Assembly: GCA_937871635.1 (NCBI GenBank)
Contig: CALMNS010000276.1
Location: 1-24,403, forward strand
Direction: 5' to 3'
Origin: an uncultured Solirubrobacter sp.
GTDB taxonomy: Bacteria; Actinomycetota; Thermoleophilia; Solirubrobacterales; Solirubrobacteraceae
Length of the DNA stretch: 24,403 nucleotides
Positions 1 to 6,933 of the stretch are shown piece by piece. Each line of letters starts with the position of its first letter. Positions within the stretch are counted from its first letter, which is position 1. The notes under the pieces were generated by a model. It was given only the letters and a program-made list of their open reading frames with translations. It was not told the DNA's origin and did not search any database. The translations under genes were made by a program, and so were the position numbers.

Positions 1-2
1 CC

Positions 3-1082
3 CCCGACGCGGTCGGTGCCGTGCCCGAGCCGCAGCCGGCCGGCGGATACTCCGCACTGCTGCGCGCCGGCGGCGGGACGTTCTGGGCCATGCCCGACAA
101 CGGCTACGGGGCCAAGGGCAACTCCTGCGACTTCATCCTGCGCGTCGACCGCGTCCGCGTCGACTACCGGCTCGACGGCGGCGGCGACGAGCCGGGCTCG
201 GTCGAGGTGCTGCGCTCGGTGCGCCTGCGCGATCCCGACCGGCGGGTCCCCTTCCCGATCTACCGCGGGGCCACTTCCGAGCGGCTGCTCACGGGCTGGG
301 ACTTCGACCCGGAGTCGATGCGGATCGACCGCCGCGGCGACCTCTGGTTCGGGGACGAGTTCGGTCCCTTCCTGCTCCACACGGACGCGACCGGGAAGGT
401 GCTCGAGGCGCCGATCCCGCTTCCGGGCGTCCGCGCCCCCGAGAATCAGTACGGCGGGCCCGGGCCGGTCAACCTGGCCTCGAGCTCGGGCTTCGAGAGC
501 ATGGCCATCTCCAAGGATCGCCGGTACCTGTACCCGGGCCTCGAGCGGGCGCTGAGCACCGAGGCCGACAAGACGAAGCGCTTCATCTACGAGTACGACC
601 TGCGCCGCGACCGGTACACCGCGCGCCGGCTCGTCTACGGCGCCGACGCCGCGCTCCCCTCCACCCCGCCGGGCCAGGACCAGCACGTCATCGCCGACCT
701 CACCGCGCTCGACGACCGCCGGTACGTCGTCATCGAGCGTGACTTCCGCCAGGGCGCCGCGGCGCTGTTCGACAAGGTCTTCGTGGTCGACTTCTCCCGG
801 CGCGACGCCGCGGGCGTGCTGCGCAAGCGCGAGGTCGTCGACCTGCTCGACATCGCCGATCCGCAGGGCATCTCGCTCGCCGGCGCGCGCGAGGGCGACT
901 ACGGGCTCGGCAACCCGTTCCGCTTCCCCTACGTGACTACGGAGAGCGTGCTGCCGGTGGGCGACGACGGGCTGGCGCTCGTCAACGACAACAACTTCGG
1001 GTCGGTCGGCGGGCGCCACCCCACCCTGCCCGACTACACCGACTTCATCGAGCTCTCGGTGCCCGAGCTCGACGAGGACTGA
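3..1082 (+). CDS. Esterase-like activity of phytase family protein, 5' partial
   Basis: The reading frame is open from the left edge of the window, so the N-terminus, including any signal peptide, is missing. The product resembles the phytase-like esterase domain (PF13449), a beta-propeller-type fold usually found in secreted or periplasmic proteins. Family-like segments are FWAMPDNGYG near the visible start, LTGWDFDPESM, LWFGDEFGPFLLH, SSGFESMAIS and LVNDNNFGSVGGRHP near the C-terminus. About 350 residues are visible and the C-terminus looks complete. The substrate is unknown: family members are named for sequence similarity, and phosphate-ester or phytate hydrolysis should not be assumed. 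The gene ends convergently with the MFS/small-protein pair. A short GC-rich inverted repeat (1092-1097 with 1104-1109) follows the stop and could end transcription, but it has no T-tract. Confidence 0.85.
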   Translation, partial: PDAVGAVPEPQPAGGYSALLRAGGGTFWAMPDNGYGAKGNSCDFILRVDRVRVDYRLDGGGDEPGSVEVLRSVRLRDPDRRVPFPIYRGATSERLLTGWDFDPESMRIDRRGDLWFGDEFGPFLLHTDATGKVLEAPIPLPGVRAPENQYGGPGPVNLASSSGFESMAISKDRRYLYPGLERALSTEADKTKRFIYEYDLRRDRYTARRLVYGADAALPSTPPGQDQHVIADLTALDDRRYVVIERDFRQGAAALFDKVFVVDFSRRDAAGVLRKREVVDLLDIADPQGISLAGAREGDYGLGNPFRFPYVTTESVLPVGDDGLALVNDNNFGSVGGRHPTLPDYTDFIELSVPELDED

Positions 1083-1296
1083 CCGGGGGCGCGGCGCTCC
1101 CGGGCGCCGTCGAGGTCTCGGGCGCCGCGAGCCGCGGGAGTGGCGGCGACGGTGGCACGAGGCCGTGGGCGCCCAGCGGGCAGACGAGGAGGGGCCGGCC
1201 GGACGCCGACGCGGACGCCGGCCCCTCGATCTGCCAGGCCGCCCCCGCCGCGCCGACCGCCACCAGCAGCACGCCGATGAGGAGATCTCTCCTCAT
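1045..1296 (-). CDS. Small single-pass membrane protein coupled to the MFS gene
   Basis: This 83-residue frame begins with an ATG whose last bases overlap the MFS stop (ATGA, 1296-1293), an arrangement typical of translational coupling. The N-terminus MRRDLLIGVLLVAVGAAGAA is a good membrane segment or uncleaved signal anchor. The rest is Pro/Ala/Arg-rich and of low complexity, with no recognised domain. The last 38 bases overlap the 3' end of the convergent phytase-like gene, so the true C-terminus or even the gene itself is uncertain. The coupling and the hydrophobic N-terminus are the only support. A role beside the transporter is inference. Confidence 0.45.
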   Translation of the reverse strand: MRRDLLIGVLLVAVGAAGAAWQIEGPASASASGRPLLVCPLGAHGLVPPSPPLPRLAAPETSTAPGSAAPPVSPRRARAPRAR

Positions 1297-2513
1297 GCGG
1301 GCACCGCCGGGCTGGCGACCACGCGCGGCGGCGCCCGCCGCTCGACGATCGGCACGTGCAGCGCCGCGGCGACGAGCCCGAGCGCCACGCTCGCCCACCA
1401 CATCGCCTCATAGGAGCCGGTCGCCGCCTCGATCGCCCCGCCCAGCCAGACGCCGATGAACGCCCCGACCTGGTGGGAGAGGAAGACGAAGCCGAACAGC
1501 GTCCCCATGTACCGGGTGCCGAAGAAGGTCGCCACCAACGCCGAGGTCAGCGGCACCGTCGAGAGCCAGAGCACTCCCATCGCCGCGGCGAACAGCACAA
1601 CGGTGACCGGCCCGACCGGCACGAGCAGGAACAGGGCGATGACGATCGCGCGCGCCAGGTAGATGCCGCTCAGCAGCAGCCGCGGGCTGTGCCGCGTGCC
1701 GAGGATCCCCGCCGAGTAGGAGCCGACGATGTTGAACAACCCGACCAGGCCGATCGACCACGCGGCCAGCCCGGCCGACAGCCCGAGGTCGGTCAGGTAG
1801 GGCGGCAGGTGGGTGGTGATGAAGGCGACGTGGAAGCCGCAGACGAAGAAGCCCGCGGCCAGCAGCGCGTAGCTCGAGTGCCCGAACGCCTGGCGCAGCG
1901 CGGCGCGCATCGGGAGATCATCCTCCTCGTCGATCCGTTCCCCGCCGCCGCTCAGAGCGACGGCCAGCGCAGGCACCACGGCGATGAAGCCGGCGAGGAG
2001 GACAAGCGCGGTCGCCCACCCGTACGCGGCGACGAACGCCTGGCCGAGCGGGGCGAACACGAACTGGCCCAGCGAGCCGGTCGCCGTCGCCAACCCGATG
2101 GCCCACGACCGCCGTTCCGGCGCGACCAGCCGCGAGAACCCCGCGATGACGATGGTGAACGAGGCGCCGCTGAGCCCGAGCCCGATCAGCACCCCGCCCG
2201 TGAGGTTGAGGCTCAGCGCGCTGGTGCTCTCCGCCATCAGCGCGGTGCCCACCGCGTAGAGCACCGCCCCGCCGGCCAGCACGCGGGCCGCGCCGAAGCG
2301 GTCGGCCAGGCCGCCCGCCAGGGGTTGACCGATCCCCCACAGCAGGTTCTGGATCGCGATGGCCAGCGCGAAGACCTCCCGCTCCCAGCCCCGCGCCACC
2401 GAGATCGGCTCCGTGAACAGCCCGAAGCTCGCCCGCACGCCGTAGGTGACCAGGGCGATCAGGCAACCGCACGCGATCACGAGACCCGGGCGGCTGCGGA
2501 CGGCGGCGAGCAT
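1293..2513 (-). CDS. MFS transporter
   Basis: A roughly 406-residue integral membrane protein with about twelve hydrophobic segments, the usual size for the Major Facilitator Superfamily. The loop between TM2 and TM3 carries GGLADRFGAARVL, a recognisable MFS motif A variant (G-x-L-a-D-r-x-G). A hydrophilic central loop (GGGERIDEEDDLPMR) separates the two six-helix halves. The overall pattern resembles the monocarboxylate/oxalate-type branch, but the substrate cannot be read from sequence. The ATG at 2513 is preferred because the in-frame extension to 2588 is hydrophilic, lacks family character and runs into the divergent promoter region of the VOC gene. The stop overlaps the start of a small membrane protein gene. 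Confidence 0.9.
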   Translation of the reverse strand: MLAAVRSRPGLVIACGCLIALVTYGVRASFGLFTEPISVARGWEREVFALAIAIQNLLWGIGQPLAGGLADRFGAARVLAGGAVLYAVGTALMAESTSALSLNLTGGVLIGLGLSGASFTIVIAGFSRLVAPERRSWAIGLATATGSLGQFVFAPLGQAFVAAYGWATALVLLAGFIAVVPALAVALSGGGERIDEEDDLPMRAALRQAFGHSSYALLAAGFFVCGFHVAFITTHLPPYLTDLGLSAGLAAWSIGLVGLFNIVGSYSAGILGTRHSPRLLLSGIYLARAIVIALFLLVPVGPVTVVLFAAAMGVLWLSTVPLTSALVATFFGTRYMGTLFGFVFLSHQVGAFIGVWLGGAIEAATGSYEAMWWASVALGLVAAALHVPIVERRAPPRVVASPAVPA

Positions 2514-2605
2514 CGTTCGGGGAATCGTGGCAGGCCGCGATGAGTTCCCGCCGGGTCGCCGGTCTGTCGTCCTGAAGCATCCGACCACCCACCACAGGAG
2601 GCACC

Positions 2606-3046
2606 ATGGCCACGCCGTCCCGTCTCGTCTTCCTCAACCTCGCCGTCAAGGACGTCGCCGCGTCGAAGGCGTTCTTCGCCGAGCTCGGCTTCGCGTTCGA
2701 CGCCAAGTTCAGCGACGACACCACCGCCTGCATGATCCTCAACGACCAGGCCTGGGTCATGCTCCTCGAGGAGCCCCGCTTCGCCGACTTCACGACGAAG
2801 CCCACCGCCGACCCGCGGGCGGCGACCGAGGCGATCATCGCCGTGTCCGCCGAGAGCCGCGAGGGCGTCGACGAGCTCGCCGAAGCCGCCCTGGCCGCCG
2901 GCGGCACCCCCGCCAAGGAGCCGATGGACCTCGGCTTCATGTACGGCCGCTCGTTCCAGGACCCCGACGGGCACCACTGGGAGGTCATGTGGATGGACCC
3001 CGCCGCGGCGGAGCAGGGCCCACCTGAGACGGCGACGACGGCGTAA
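2606..3046 (+). CDS. VOC family (glyoxalase/bleomycin-resistance fold) protein
   Basis: A 146-residue protein of typical length for a two-module VOC (vicinal oxygen chelate) protein. It begins RLVFLNLAVKDVAASKAFF, the standard first beta-strand and helix of the fold, and ends with FQDPDGHHWEVMWMD, the family's second module with the DPDGHxWEV signature. A strong ribosome binding site, AGGAGG at 2596-2601, stands four bases before the ATG and fixes the start. Members of this subgroup are usually annotated only as glyoxalase/extradiol-dioxygenase superfamily and have no proven substrate. It is divergent from the MFS gene, with about 90 bp between the two starts, and is followed by a GC-rich stem-loop and then the tRNA. 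Confidence 0.9.
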   Translation: MATPSRLVFLNLAVKDVAASKAFFAELGFAFDAKFSDDTTACMILNDQAWVMLLEEPRFADFTTKPTADPRAATEAIIAVSAESREGVDELAEAALAAGGTPAKEPMDLGFMYGRSFQDPDGHHWEVMWMDPAAAEQGPPETATTA

Positions 3047-3063
3047 GGAGTGCGGCGGCGAGT

Positions 3064-3090
3064 GCCCGGCGGCTTGGGCGGTCGCCGGGC
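3064..3090 (+). terminator. GC-rich stem-loop after the VOC gene, possible terminator
   Basis: Perfect 8-bp arms GCCCGGCG (3064-3071) and CGCCGGGC (3083-3090) enclose an 11-nt loop, 18 bases past the VOC stop. There is no T-tract, which is common for high-GC hosts, so this is only a candidate. The right arm also forms part of a short tandem repeat (3068-3107). Confidence 0.35.
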
Positions 3091-3107
3091 GGCTTGGGCG
3101 GGTCGCC
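3068..3107. repeat. Two-copy short tandem repeat upstream of the tRNA
   Basis: GGCGGCTTGGGCGGTCGCC at 3068-3086 is repeated at 3088-3107 with one inserted G. It lies just upstream of the tRNA gene and overlaps the candidate stem-loop of the VOC gene. No function is evident. Confidence 0.6.
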
Positions 3108-3140
3108 CGCGCGGTCGCCGGTATCCTGCGCCCCGTCCCC

Positions 3141-3214
3141 GCCGGAGTAGCTCAGTCGGTTAGAGCAGCGGAATCATAATCCGCGTGTCGGGGGTTCGAG
3201 TCCCTCCTCCGGCA
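3141..3214 (+). tRNA. tRNA-Met (anticodon CAT)
   Basis: A full cloverleaf can be drawn by eye. The acceptor arm GCCGGAG pairs with CTCCGGC at 3207-3213, followed by discriminator A. The D-arm is GCTC..GAGC. The anticodon stem GCGGA/TCCGC holds the 7-nt loop ATCATAA with anticodon CAT, and the T-arm GGGGG/CCCTC holds loop TTCGAGT. No CCA is encoded. It is most likely elongator Met; an Ile-CAT (lysidine-modified) identity is not excluded by eye. The 3' half serves as the attachment site of the integrated element, which therefore supplies the present 3' end of this tRNA. Confidence 0.95.
3173..3191. other. attL core of the integrated element, within the tRNA
   Basis: The 19 bases starting at the anticodon loop (ATCATAATCCGCGTGTCGG) occur identically at 21150-21168. 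Similarity continues, imperfectly, to the end of the tRNA on both sides. Tyrosine recombinases commonly cross over in the anticodon loop or T-arm of tRNA genes, and such an integrase lies directly downstream. Confidence 0.9.
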
Positions 3215-3222
3215 CCTCGCGA

Positions 3223-3267
3223 AACGCTCGCGATTTGGCTCTGTGAGCCAGGTTGCGGGCGTTTTTT
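3223..3267 (+). terminator. Terminator downstream of the tRNA
   Basis: Imperfect arms AACGCTCGCGA (3223-3233) and TTGCGGGCGTT (3253-3263), with two G-T positions, enclose a perfect inner hairpin GGCTC-TGT-GAGCC (3237-3249). A run of six T follows at 3262-3267. The structure starts nine bases past the tRNA and fits an intrinsic terminator. It is inside the element, so the element brought it in. Confidence 0.65.
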
Positions 3268-3312
3268 GGTTGGAGACTCAAGCCCCAGCGAACCTCAGCG
3301 AACCCCCTCGCT

Positions 3313-3343
3313 GCTGACATTTGTGTCCCCCCTGTGTCCCCCC
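3313..3343. repeat. Tandem arm-type repeats, left end of the element
   Basis: The 11-mer TGTGTCCCCCC occurs twice back to back (3322-3332 and 3333-3343). With its leader it forms GCTGACAtttGTGTCCCCCC (3313-3332), which recurs at the other end as GCTGACAaatGTGTCCCCCC (21079-21098). Repeats flanking the core on both sides, close to the integrase gene, match the layout of arm-type integrase binding sites. That role is inferred, not shown. Confidence 0.6.
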
Positions 3344-3365
3344 GGGGTGTACCGTTCGCCGTGGG

Positions 3366-4532
3366 ATGGCCCAGTGGCGCGCTACGAGGACGCCGGGCGT
3401 GTACGTCGCGCACTCGAAGGCGTGCCCGGCGTTCGCTCGATCTGACGCTCGCTGCCGGTGCAAGCCATCCTGGCGCGGCCGGCGGCGCAACGCCGCGACG
3501 GGTGCTCCGGAGTGGCAGAAGCCGGTGACGAAGGACCGCGGCGAGGTCCTGAGCTGGCTGTCGCTCACGAGCAAGGGCGTCGATCTTCTCGAGGAGCAGG
3601 CGGCGCGCGGCCCGACGTTCGAGGAGATCGGGGCGCAGTGGCTGGCCGGCGCGGAGGCGGGCCGCATCTCGCGCCGCCGTGGCCGCTCGCAGGCCTACTC
3701 CGAGACGACGCTCGACGGCTACCGCCGGTCGTTCTGGAACCACCTCGTGCCCGAGTTCGGCGGCCAGGTGGCTGACGAGATCGATGAGGTGCGGTGGCAG
3801 GTGTGGGTCGACGAGCTCGCCGCGTCGGGACTCTCACGCTCGCGGATCGCCTCGCACGTCGCGGTGGCGTCGGCGATCTACTCCTGGGCGCTCGCGCCGT
3901 CACGGCGGTTCGTGACCCGCAACCCGCTCCGGCTGGTCGAGCTCCCGCCCAACGACGAGCGCCCGCGGCTGCGGGTGGCGTTCGCCGACGAGGCGGCGCA
4001 GCTGCTCGCCGCGCTCGACCCGGAGGACCGGATCCCGTACGCGATCGCGATGTACGCCGGGCTGCGCCGGTCGGAGATCGTCCGGCTCGAGTGGCCCGAG
4101 GTCCTCGATGGCGAGGCGATCGCCTCGCGCGTGCTCGTGGCGAAGTCGAAGAGCGAGGCGGGGACTGGGCGCCGCCCACCGATCGCCGCACCGCTGCGGG
4201 TCGTGCTGCAGGAGGCGTGGCTGCGCCAGGGCCGCCCACGGGCGGGCCGGCTGCTCGAGCGCTCGGTGATGTCCGGCAAGGTCGGCCGGCGGGCGACCGC
4301 GGCCTGGGACGCCGCCGGTCTGAACCGGATCACGCTGCACGAGTGCCGGCATACCTACGCGTCGCTGCTGATGGCCGCCGGCTACACGGTCAAGGAGGTC
4401 ATGGAGTACATGGGCCACGCGGACCTGCAGATGGTCACGCGATACGTGAAGCTCCTGCCACAGCCCGGTGAGGACGACGCTGCGGATCGGCTGAACGCGT
4501 ACCTAGCGCGCGCGAGCGCACCAGTTCAGTGA
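3366..4532 (+). CDS. int: Tyrosine recombinase / site-specific integrase
   Basis: A 388-residue phage-type integrase that would catalyse insertion at the adjacent tRNA. The N-terminus has the actinobacterial arm-binding layout, with Cys residues in HSKACP and RCRCKPSW. A SAM-like core-binding domain spans about residues 80-175, and the catalytic domain about 205-370. The catalytic set is present: Arg in AGLRRSEI (about 234), Lys in VAKSKS (about 260-262), HxxR in HECRHTY (about 325-328), His in MGHADLQ (about 351) and nucleophile Tyr in VTRYVKL (about 360). The ATG at 3366 is preferred to the upstream in-frame GTG at 3321, because the extra residues would be translated from the arm-type repeats. 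The stop overlaps the GTG of the next gene. The gene looks intact. Confidence 0.93.
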   Translation: MAQWRATRTPGVYVAHSKACPAFARSDARCRCKPSWRGRRRNAATGAPEWQKPVTKDRGEVLSWLSLTSKGVDLLEEQAARGPTFEEIGAQWLAGAEAGRISRRRGRSQAYSETTLDGYRRSFWNHLVPEFGGQVADEIDEVRWQVWVDELAASGLSRSRIASHVAVASAIYSWALAPSRRFVTRNPLRLVELPPNDERPRLRVAFADEAAQLLAALDPEDRIPYAIAMYAGLRRSEIVRLEWPEVLDGEAIASRVLVAKSKSEAGTGRRPPIAAPLRVVLQEAWLRQGRPRAGRLLERSVMSGKVGRRATAAWDAAGLNRITLHECRHTYASLLMAAGYTVKEVMEYMGHADLQMVTRYVKLLPQPGEDDAADRLNAYLARASAPVQ

Positions 4533-5044
4533 ACCCAACCCTCGAGATCGAGTACCAAGGCGAGTGGAAGCCCAAGGTCGACGAACTCGATGCCCCGGCT
4601 CGAGAGGTCATTGGCTTCCTGGAGCGGATCGGCTCAGCTGGAGAATCCAGGGCGATTCGGAGCGATCCGATTGTCGCTCAGATAGACGGCTACGGAGTCG
4701 TCACGTCTACCGTGGCCACCTCGTACGGCGAGATCTTCCTGCAAGCGGGGGACGGCTGGAATCGGGTCCTGTGGACGAGATCGCCCAATACAACAGTCGA
4801 GTGGTCCTGGGACGCACGGGCACCGACGATCCTGCCGGCGCTCTTGTCCGGTGAACTGATGGAGCGAAGAACTCTCGTCCATGGTCGCCTGGCTCTCCAC
4901 GAAGTCGTAGTCCGGGCGGCTTCGGGCGAGGAGACCGTCGTCGCCCTTCGACGGACGTTGGCTGGGCTCCAGCCTGTCATCGGGATACTGCGAGCGAGCG
5001 GCCTCGCCAGAACCGTCGAGGTACGCGTGTCCGCGCTCACGTAG
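4529..5044 (+). CDS. Unknown protein translationally coupled to the integrase
   Basis: A 171-residue soluble protein whose GTG overlaps the integrase stop (GTGA, 4529-4532), so the two are probably translated together. It starts MNPTLEIEYQGEW and has no membrane segment or Cys cluster. Alternating hydrophobic residues suggest a mainly beta fold (for example VAQIDGYGVVTSTVATSYGE and RTLVHGRLALHEVVVRA). I do not recognise a family. Third-position GC is somewhat lower than in the integrase, consistent with a separate origin. A directionality factor is unlikely because those are usually small and basic; a cargo or integrase-partner role is open. Confidence 0.75.
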   Translation: MNPTLEIEYQGEWKPKVDELDAPAREVIGFLERIGSAGESRAIRSDPIVAQIDGYGVVTSTVATSYGEIFLQAGDGWNRVLWTRSPNTTVEWSWDARAPTILPALLSGELMERRTLVHGRLALHEVVVRAASGEETVVALRRTLAGLQPVIGILRASGLARTVEVRVSALT

Positions 5045-5050
5045 CGGCGC

Positions 5051-5182
5051 GTGACTGCCCAGGTCCTCGGTCACTGCGAACCGGTCCTGGCGCTGACGAA
5101 CTCATCGGTGGCGATCTGGCTCGACTACGAGCTCCTCGACCAGCAATTGCGCTCGGGCGAGCGCATCGGCCACCCTGCCTGA
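5051..5182 (+). CDS. Possible small or remnant protein (43 aa)
   Basis: A short frame starting at GTG 5051 reads protein-like (VLALTNSSVAIWLDYELLDQ) and stops at 5180-5182. It follows the preceding gene by six bases. It may be a genuine small gene or the leftover N-terminus of a decayed one. The remaining bases to 5280 show nothing else convincing on either strand. Confidence 0.25.
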   Translation: MTAQVLGHCEPVLALTNSSVAIWLDYELLDQQLRSGERIGHPA

Positions 5183-5280
5183 GCGGCGATACGCGCTCGT
5201 CAGCGGCGGCCGGTCGCGCGCAGCCGCTGAGCCCAGGCGGCGTGGCGACCAGTCCTGCGAGCGCTGCGCTGCCCCCACCG

Positions 5281-5820
5281 CTATGGCGCCGTCCGTCGCT
5301 CCTCGAAGCCGGTTAGGGAGTCGCGTAGGCGCTGCAGCCAGTCCTCGGTCTTGGCCCGCACCCCCCACTCGGCGATCAGATGCCACAGCACAAGTTCGAG
5401 TGGGACGCGTGAAGTCGGCAGATGCAGGTGGGGCGCCGGCTTGGCCAGCCGCTGCTCGGCGTCGGCGTTGTGCAGCGAGGCGTTGAGGTGCAGGTGCGCG
5501 AGCGGGTAGGGGTAGTTGGGCCGCGGCGGTGAGCGGAAGTATTCCCAGCGGGCAAGCCATGCGTCCTTGGCCTCGCCGGCGGCCAGGCGGTAAGCGTAGG
5601 TGACGGTGTGGCACTTGGTCTCGACAACCTCGACGGTCTGGCTGAGCAGAAGCCGCAACGGGCTACCGTGCAGCGCGAACGTCGCCGGACGGTTGTCCTG
5701 TAGGCAGGCGATGGTGAAGTGGTCGGGCTGGCCGGGGACGGCGACCAGGGTCAGCCGTGCGTCGCTAACCGTGGCGTTCAGGACGCCGTTGAGGTAGTCG
5801 GCGAAGGCCTGCGCGACGTT
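5281..5820 (-). CDS. Unknown protein, second gene of a minus-strand pair, start unresolved
   Basis: The frame reads as a coherent soluble protein of about 180 residues: NVAQAFADYLNGVLN, then LTLVAVPGQPDHFTIACL, VVETKCHTVTYAYRL, WLARWEYFR, YPLAHLHLNA and LELVLWHLIAEWGV. The His-rich AHLHLNA segment and the WEYFR..P pattern recall small actinobacterial proteins found beside short partner genes, but I cannot name the family. The only conventional start in frame is TTG at 5658, which would discard about 50 well-formed residues; a CTG stands at 5781. The frame runs on without a stop into the 3' end of the upstream gene, whose TAA is at 5821-5819. Translation may start at a non-standard codon, or the two frames may once have been joined, or joined by frameshifting. 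Coordinates mark the plausible coding extent. Confidence 0.6.
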   Translation of the reverse strand, partial: NVAQAFADYLNGVLNATVSDARLTLVAVPGQPDHFTIACLQDNRPATFALHGSPLRLLLSQTVEVVETKCHTVTYAYRLAAGEAKDAWLARWEYFRSPPRPNYPYPLAHLHLNASLHNADAEQRLAKPAPHLHLPTSRVPLELVLWHLIAEWGVRAKTEDWLQRLRDSLTGFEERRTAP

Positions 5821-6049
5821 ACGCGGCGGCGGCGCGATGGCCGTTCTGCCCGATCCAGAGCAGACCGGCGAGGAGCGGGACGTCGGGGTCGCCGTCGTCG
5901 AGCGCGCCGGCCAGGTATTGCTCGGTGAACTCGCCGGCGGAGATGCCCATGCGCGCGCGCACCTCGTCGTCGAGGAAACGGGCGTACTCGTCGCCGTCGA
6001 ACTCGAGGACCGGGGTGCCGGCGGGGGTTTCGGTGTGGGTCATCTTCAT
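5819..6049 (-). CDS. Small acidic protein, first gene of a minus-strand pair
   Basis: A 76-residue protein starting MKMTHTETPAG, acidic in the middle (EFDGDEYARFLDDEVRARMG), then MGISAGEFTEQYLAG and ending GQNGHRAAAA. The ATG at 6049 is preferred over an upstream extension because a clear GGAGG stands a few bases before it. Size, acidity and position directly before a second small gene resemble a toxin-antitoxin-type pair, but neither member belongs to a family I can name. The end of this frame overlaps the open upstream part of the second gene by one frame offset. Its promoter region is shared with the divergent small membrane gene at 6156. Confidence 0.65.
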   Translation of the reverse strand: MKMTHTETPAGTPVLEFDGDEYARFLDDEVRARMGISAGEFTEQYLAGALDDGDPDVPLLAGLLWIGQNGHRAAAA

Positions 6050-6155
6050 TGCCTCCGGTGCACAGGATGGTATCGGCGCCGGACGGAACCACCTACAGCT
6101 CTGCATGCCGCTCGTACCTCTCGCGCGAGCTCGGCACGCTTCGGCGCCTAGTGTT

Positions 6156-6332
6156 GTGAGCGTGGGTCTGCTGATTGCCATCGCCCTGTCGCTCGCAGTT
6201 GCCGGGATCGTCTCGTGGGCGATCTGGCCGGCGCGGACTGGCGCGGTCGCCGCCGGTGAGAAGGGCAACGACGGGCTGATTCCGAGCGCCGGCGAGCCTG
6301 GCTCGGATAGCGGCTCTGGCCACGGCGAGTAG
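6156..6332 (+). CDS. Small single-pass membrane protein
   Basis: A 58-residue frame from GTG 6156: MSVGLLIAIALSLAVAGIVS is a strong N-terminal membrane helix, followed by WAIWPAR and a Gly/Ser/Glu-rich tail (PGSDSGSGHGE). No family is recognised. The 3' half of the gene lies inside the duplicated cassette: the GEKGNDG of this tail corresponds to GERGNDG, the extreme C-terminus of the methyltransferase at 7036-7812. The gene is followed after 11 bases by the next small membrane gene, so the two are probably cotranscribed. Confidence 0.55.
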   Translation: MSVGLLIAIALSLAVAGIVSWAIWPARTGAVAAGEKGNDGLIPSAGEPGSDSGSGHGE

Positions 6333-6343
6333 GAGCGGCCGCA

Positions 6344-6543
6344 ATGTCGGTCCGGCGCTGGCTACTCGTCGTCGTCGCCCTCATCTTGTGGGGCGTCGGC
6401 ATGTACCTGTTCGTCGCGGCGGCAGCTACGTGCTCGGCGGCGCGCTGATCGTCACGGGCGGCCTGTGTCTCGTCATCGCAGCGAGCGGAGGGTGGTCGGA
6501 CTTCCTCGAGGGCGTGAGCAATTGGCTGTACTTCTGGCGGTGA
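6344..6543 (+). pseudogene. Frameshifted copy of the small two-helix membrane protein
   Basis: This copy starts MSVRRWLLVVVALILWGVGM, nearly identical to the intact paralogue at 7872-8069, and ends in the other frame with LEGVSNWLYFWR. A base is missing around 6411-6418 (equivalently two are extra), so the product would switch frame after MYLFV and stop early. The ATG has a reasonable TAGGAG upstream. Conservation on both sides of the shift suggests recent loss, or a sequencing error in the GGCGGC run. Confidence 0.7.
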
Positions 6544-6608
6544 ACTCTCTCCCTCACGGCATCAGATCGGCACGCCCACCATCCGGCACCGGGCTCGCGC
6601 CGGCTCCG

Positions 6609-6624
6609 TGTTCCACGTAGAACA
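6609..6624. promoter_or_regulatory. parS-like near-palindrome, site 1
   Basis: TGTTCCACGTAGAACA is a 16-bp palindrome with a single mismatched pair. It differs at one base from TGTTCCACGTGGAACA, a known form of the ParB-binding parS site. It stands 33 bases before the next start codon and inside the duplicated cassette. It could be a partition/ParB site or an operator of another regulator. Confidence 0.55.
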
Positions 6625-6656
6625 TTCGCTCGTCGGCCCGGCCGATCCTCTCCCTC

Positions 6657-6905
6657 ATGCCGACCTGGTTGCAAGTAGCCGTCGCGAACGGGGCGTTCTT
6701 TGGCGTCGCGTTCATCGCGACACGTGTGCTTGACGCCTCGAGGCTCGCGATCCTCCTGGTCCTAGGGTCCGGAGCTCTCGCGGCGCTTCTGATCTGGGAG
6801 GGCTCCGGCTCTGACGCCGCAGGCTGGGCAGCCCTGACGCTCACCGTTCTGCTGGTGGCCGGCTGGGCGGGGCTTCGCATGAGCAGCTGGACGCAACGTC
6901 GGTGA
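6657..6905 (+). CDS. Small multi-pass membrane protein
   Basis: An 82-residue protein from ATG 6657 with about three hydrophobic segments: VAVANGAFFGVAFIATRVL, LAILLVLGSGALAALLIW and WAALTLTVLLVAGWAGL, ending in the basic tail SSWTQRR. No family is recognised. The first bases of the gene correspond to the edge of the duplicated cassette, and the equivalent spot in copy 2 (about 8180) has lost the start codon. It is likely part of the same run of small membrane genes and is flanked by two parS-like sites. Confidence 0.6.
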   Translation: MPTWLQVAVANGAFFGVAFIATRVLDASRLAILLVLGSGALAALLIWEGSGSDAAGWAALTLTVLLVAGWAGLRMSSWTQRR

Positions 6906-6917
6906 TCAAGTGCCAGA

Positions 6918-6933
6918 TGTTCTGCGTGGAACA
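6918..6933. promoter_or_regulatory. parS-like near-palindrome, site 2 (inverted)
   Basis: TGTTCTGCGTGGAACA; its reverse complement TGTTCCACGCAGAACA differs by one base from sites 1 and 3. It lies in the 130-bp gap before the methyltransferase gene, in opposite orientation to the other two sites. Confidence 0.5.

Larger units (their letters stand above)
6255..6665. repeat. Duplicated cassette, copy 1
   Basis: Imperfect direct repeat of about 400 bp matching 7785-8187 along its length. It includes the end of the preceding gene, a small two-helix membrane gene, about 65 bp of spacer, a parS-like near-palindrome and the block GGCCGATCCTCTCC. Similarity fades at both ends, and the edges given are approximate. 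Confidence 0.8.

Noticed and set aside
1356..2543. Long plus-strand open frame opposite the MFS gene
   Set aside because: Arg/Gln/Pro-rich low-complexity product that mirrors the GC-rich third positions of the MFS gene; the minus-strand protein has clear membrane helices and family motifs.
1918..2988. Minus-strand open frame across the MFS start and the VOC gene
   Set aside because: Ser/Arg/Ala-rich shadow of two well-supported genes.
3565..4239. Minus-strand frame inside the integrase
   Set aside because: Low-complexity Arg/Pro/Ser product opposite a gene with all catalytic residues.
5102..5614. Minus-strand frame overlapping the second gene of the small pair
   Set aside because: Arg/Ala/Pro-rich, whereas the other frame reads as a coherent protein.
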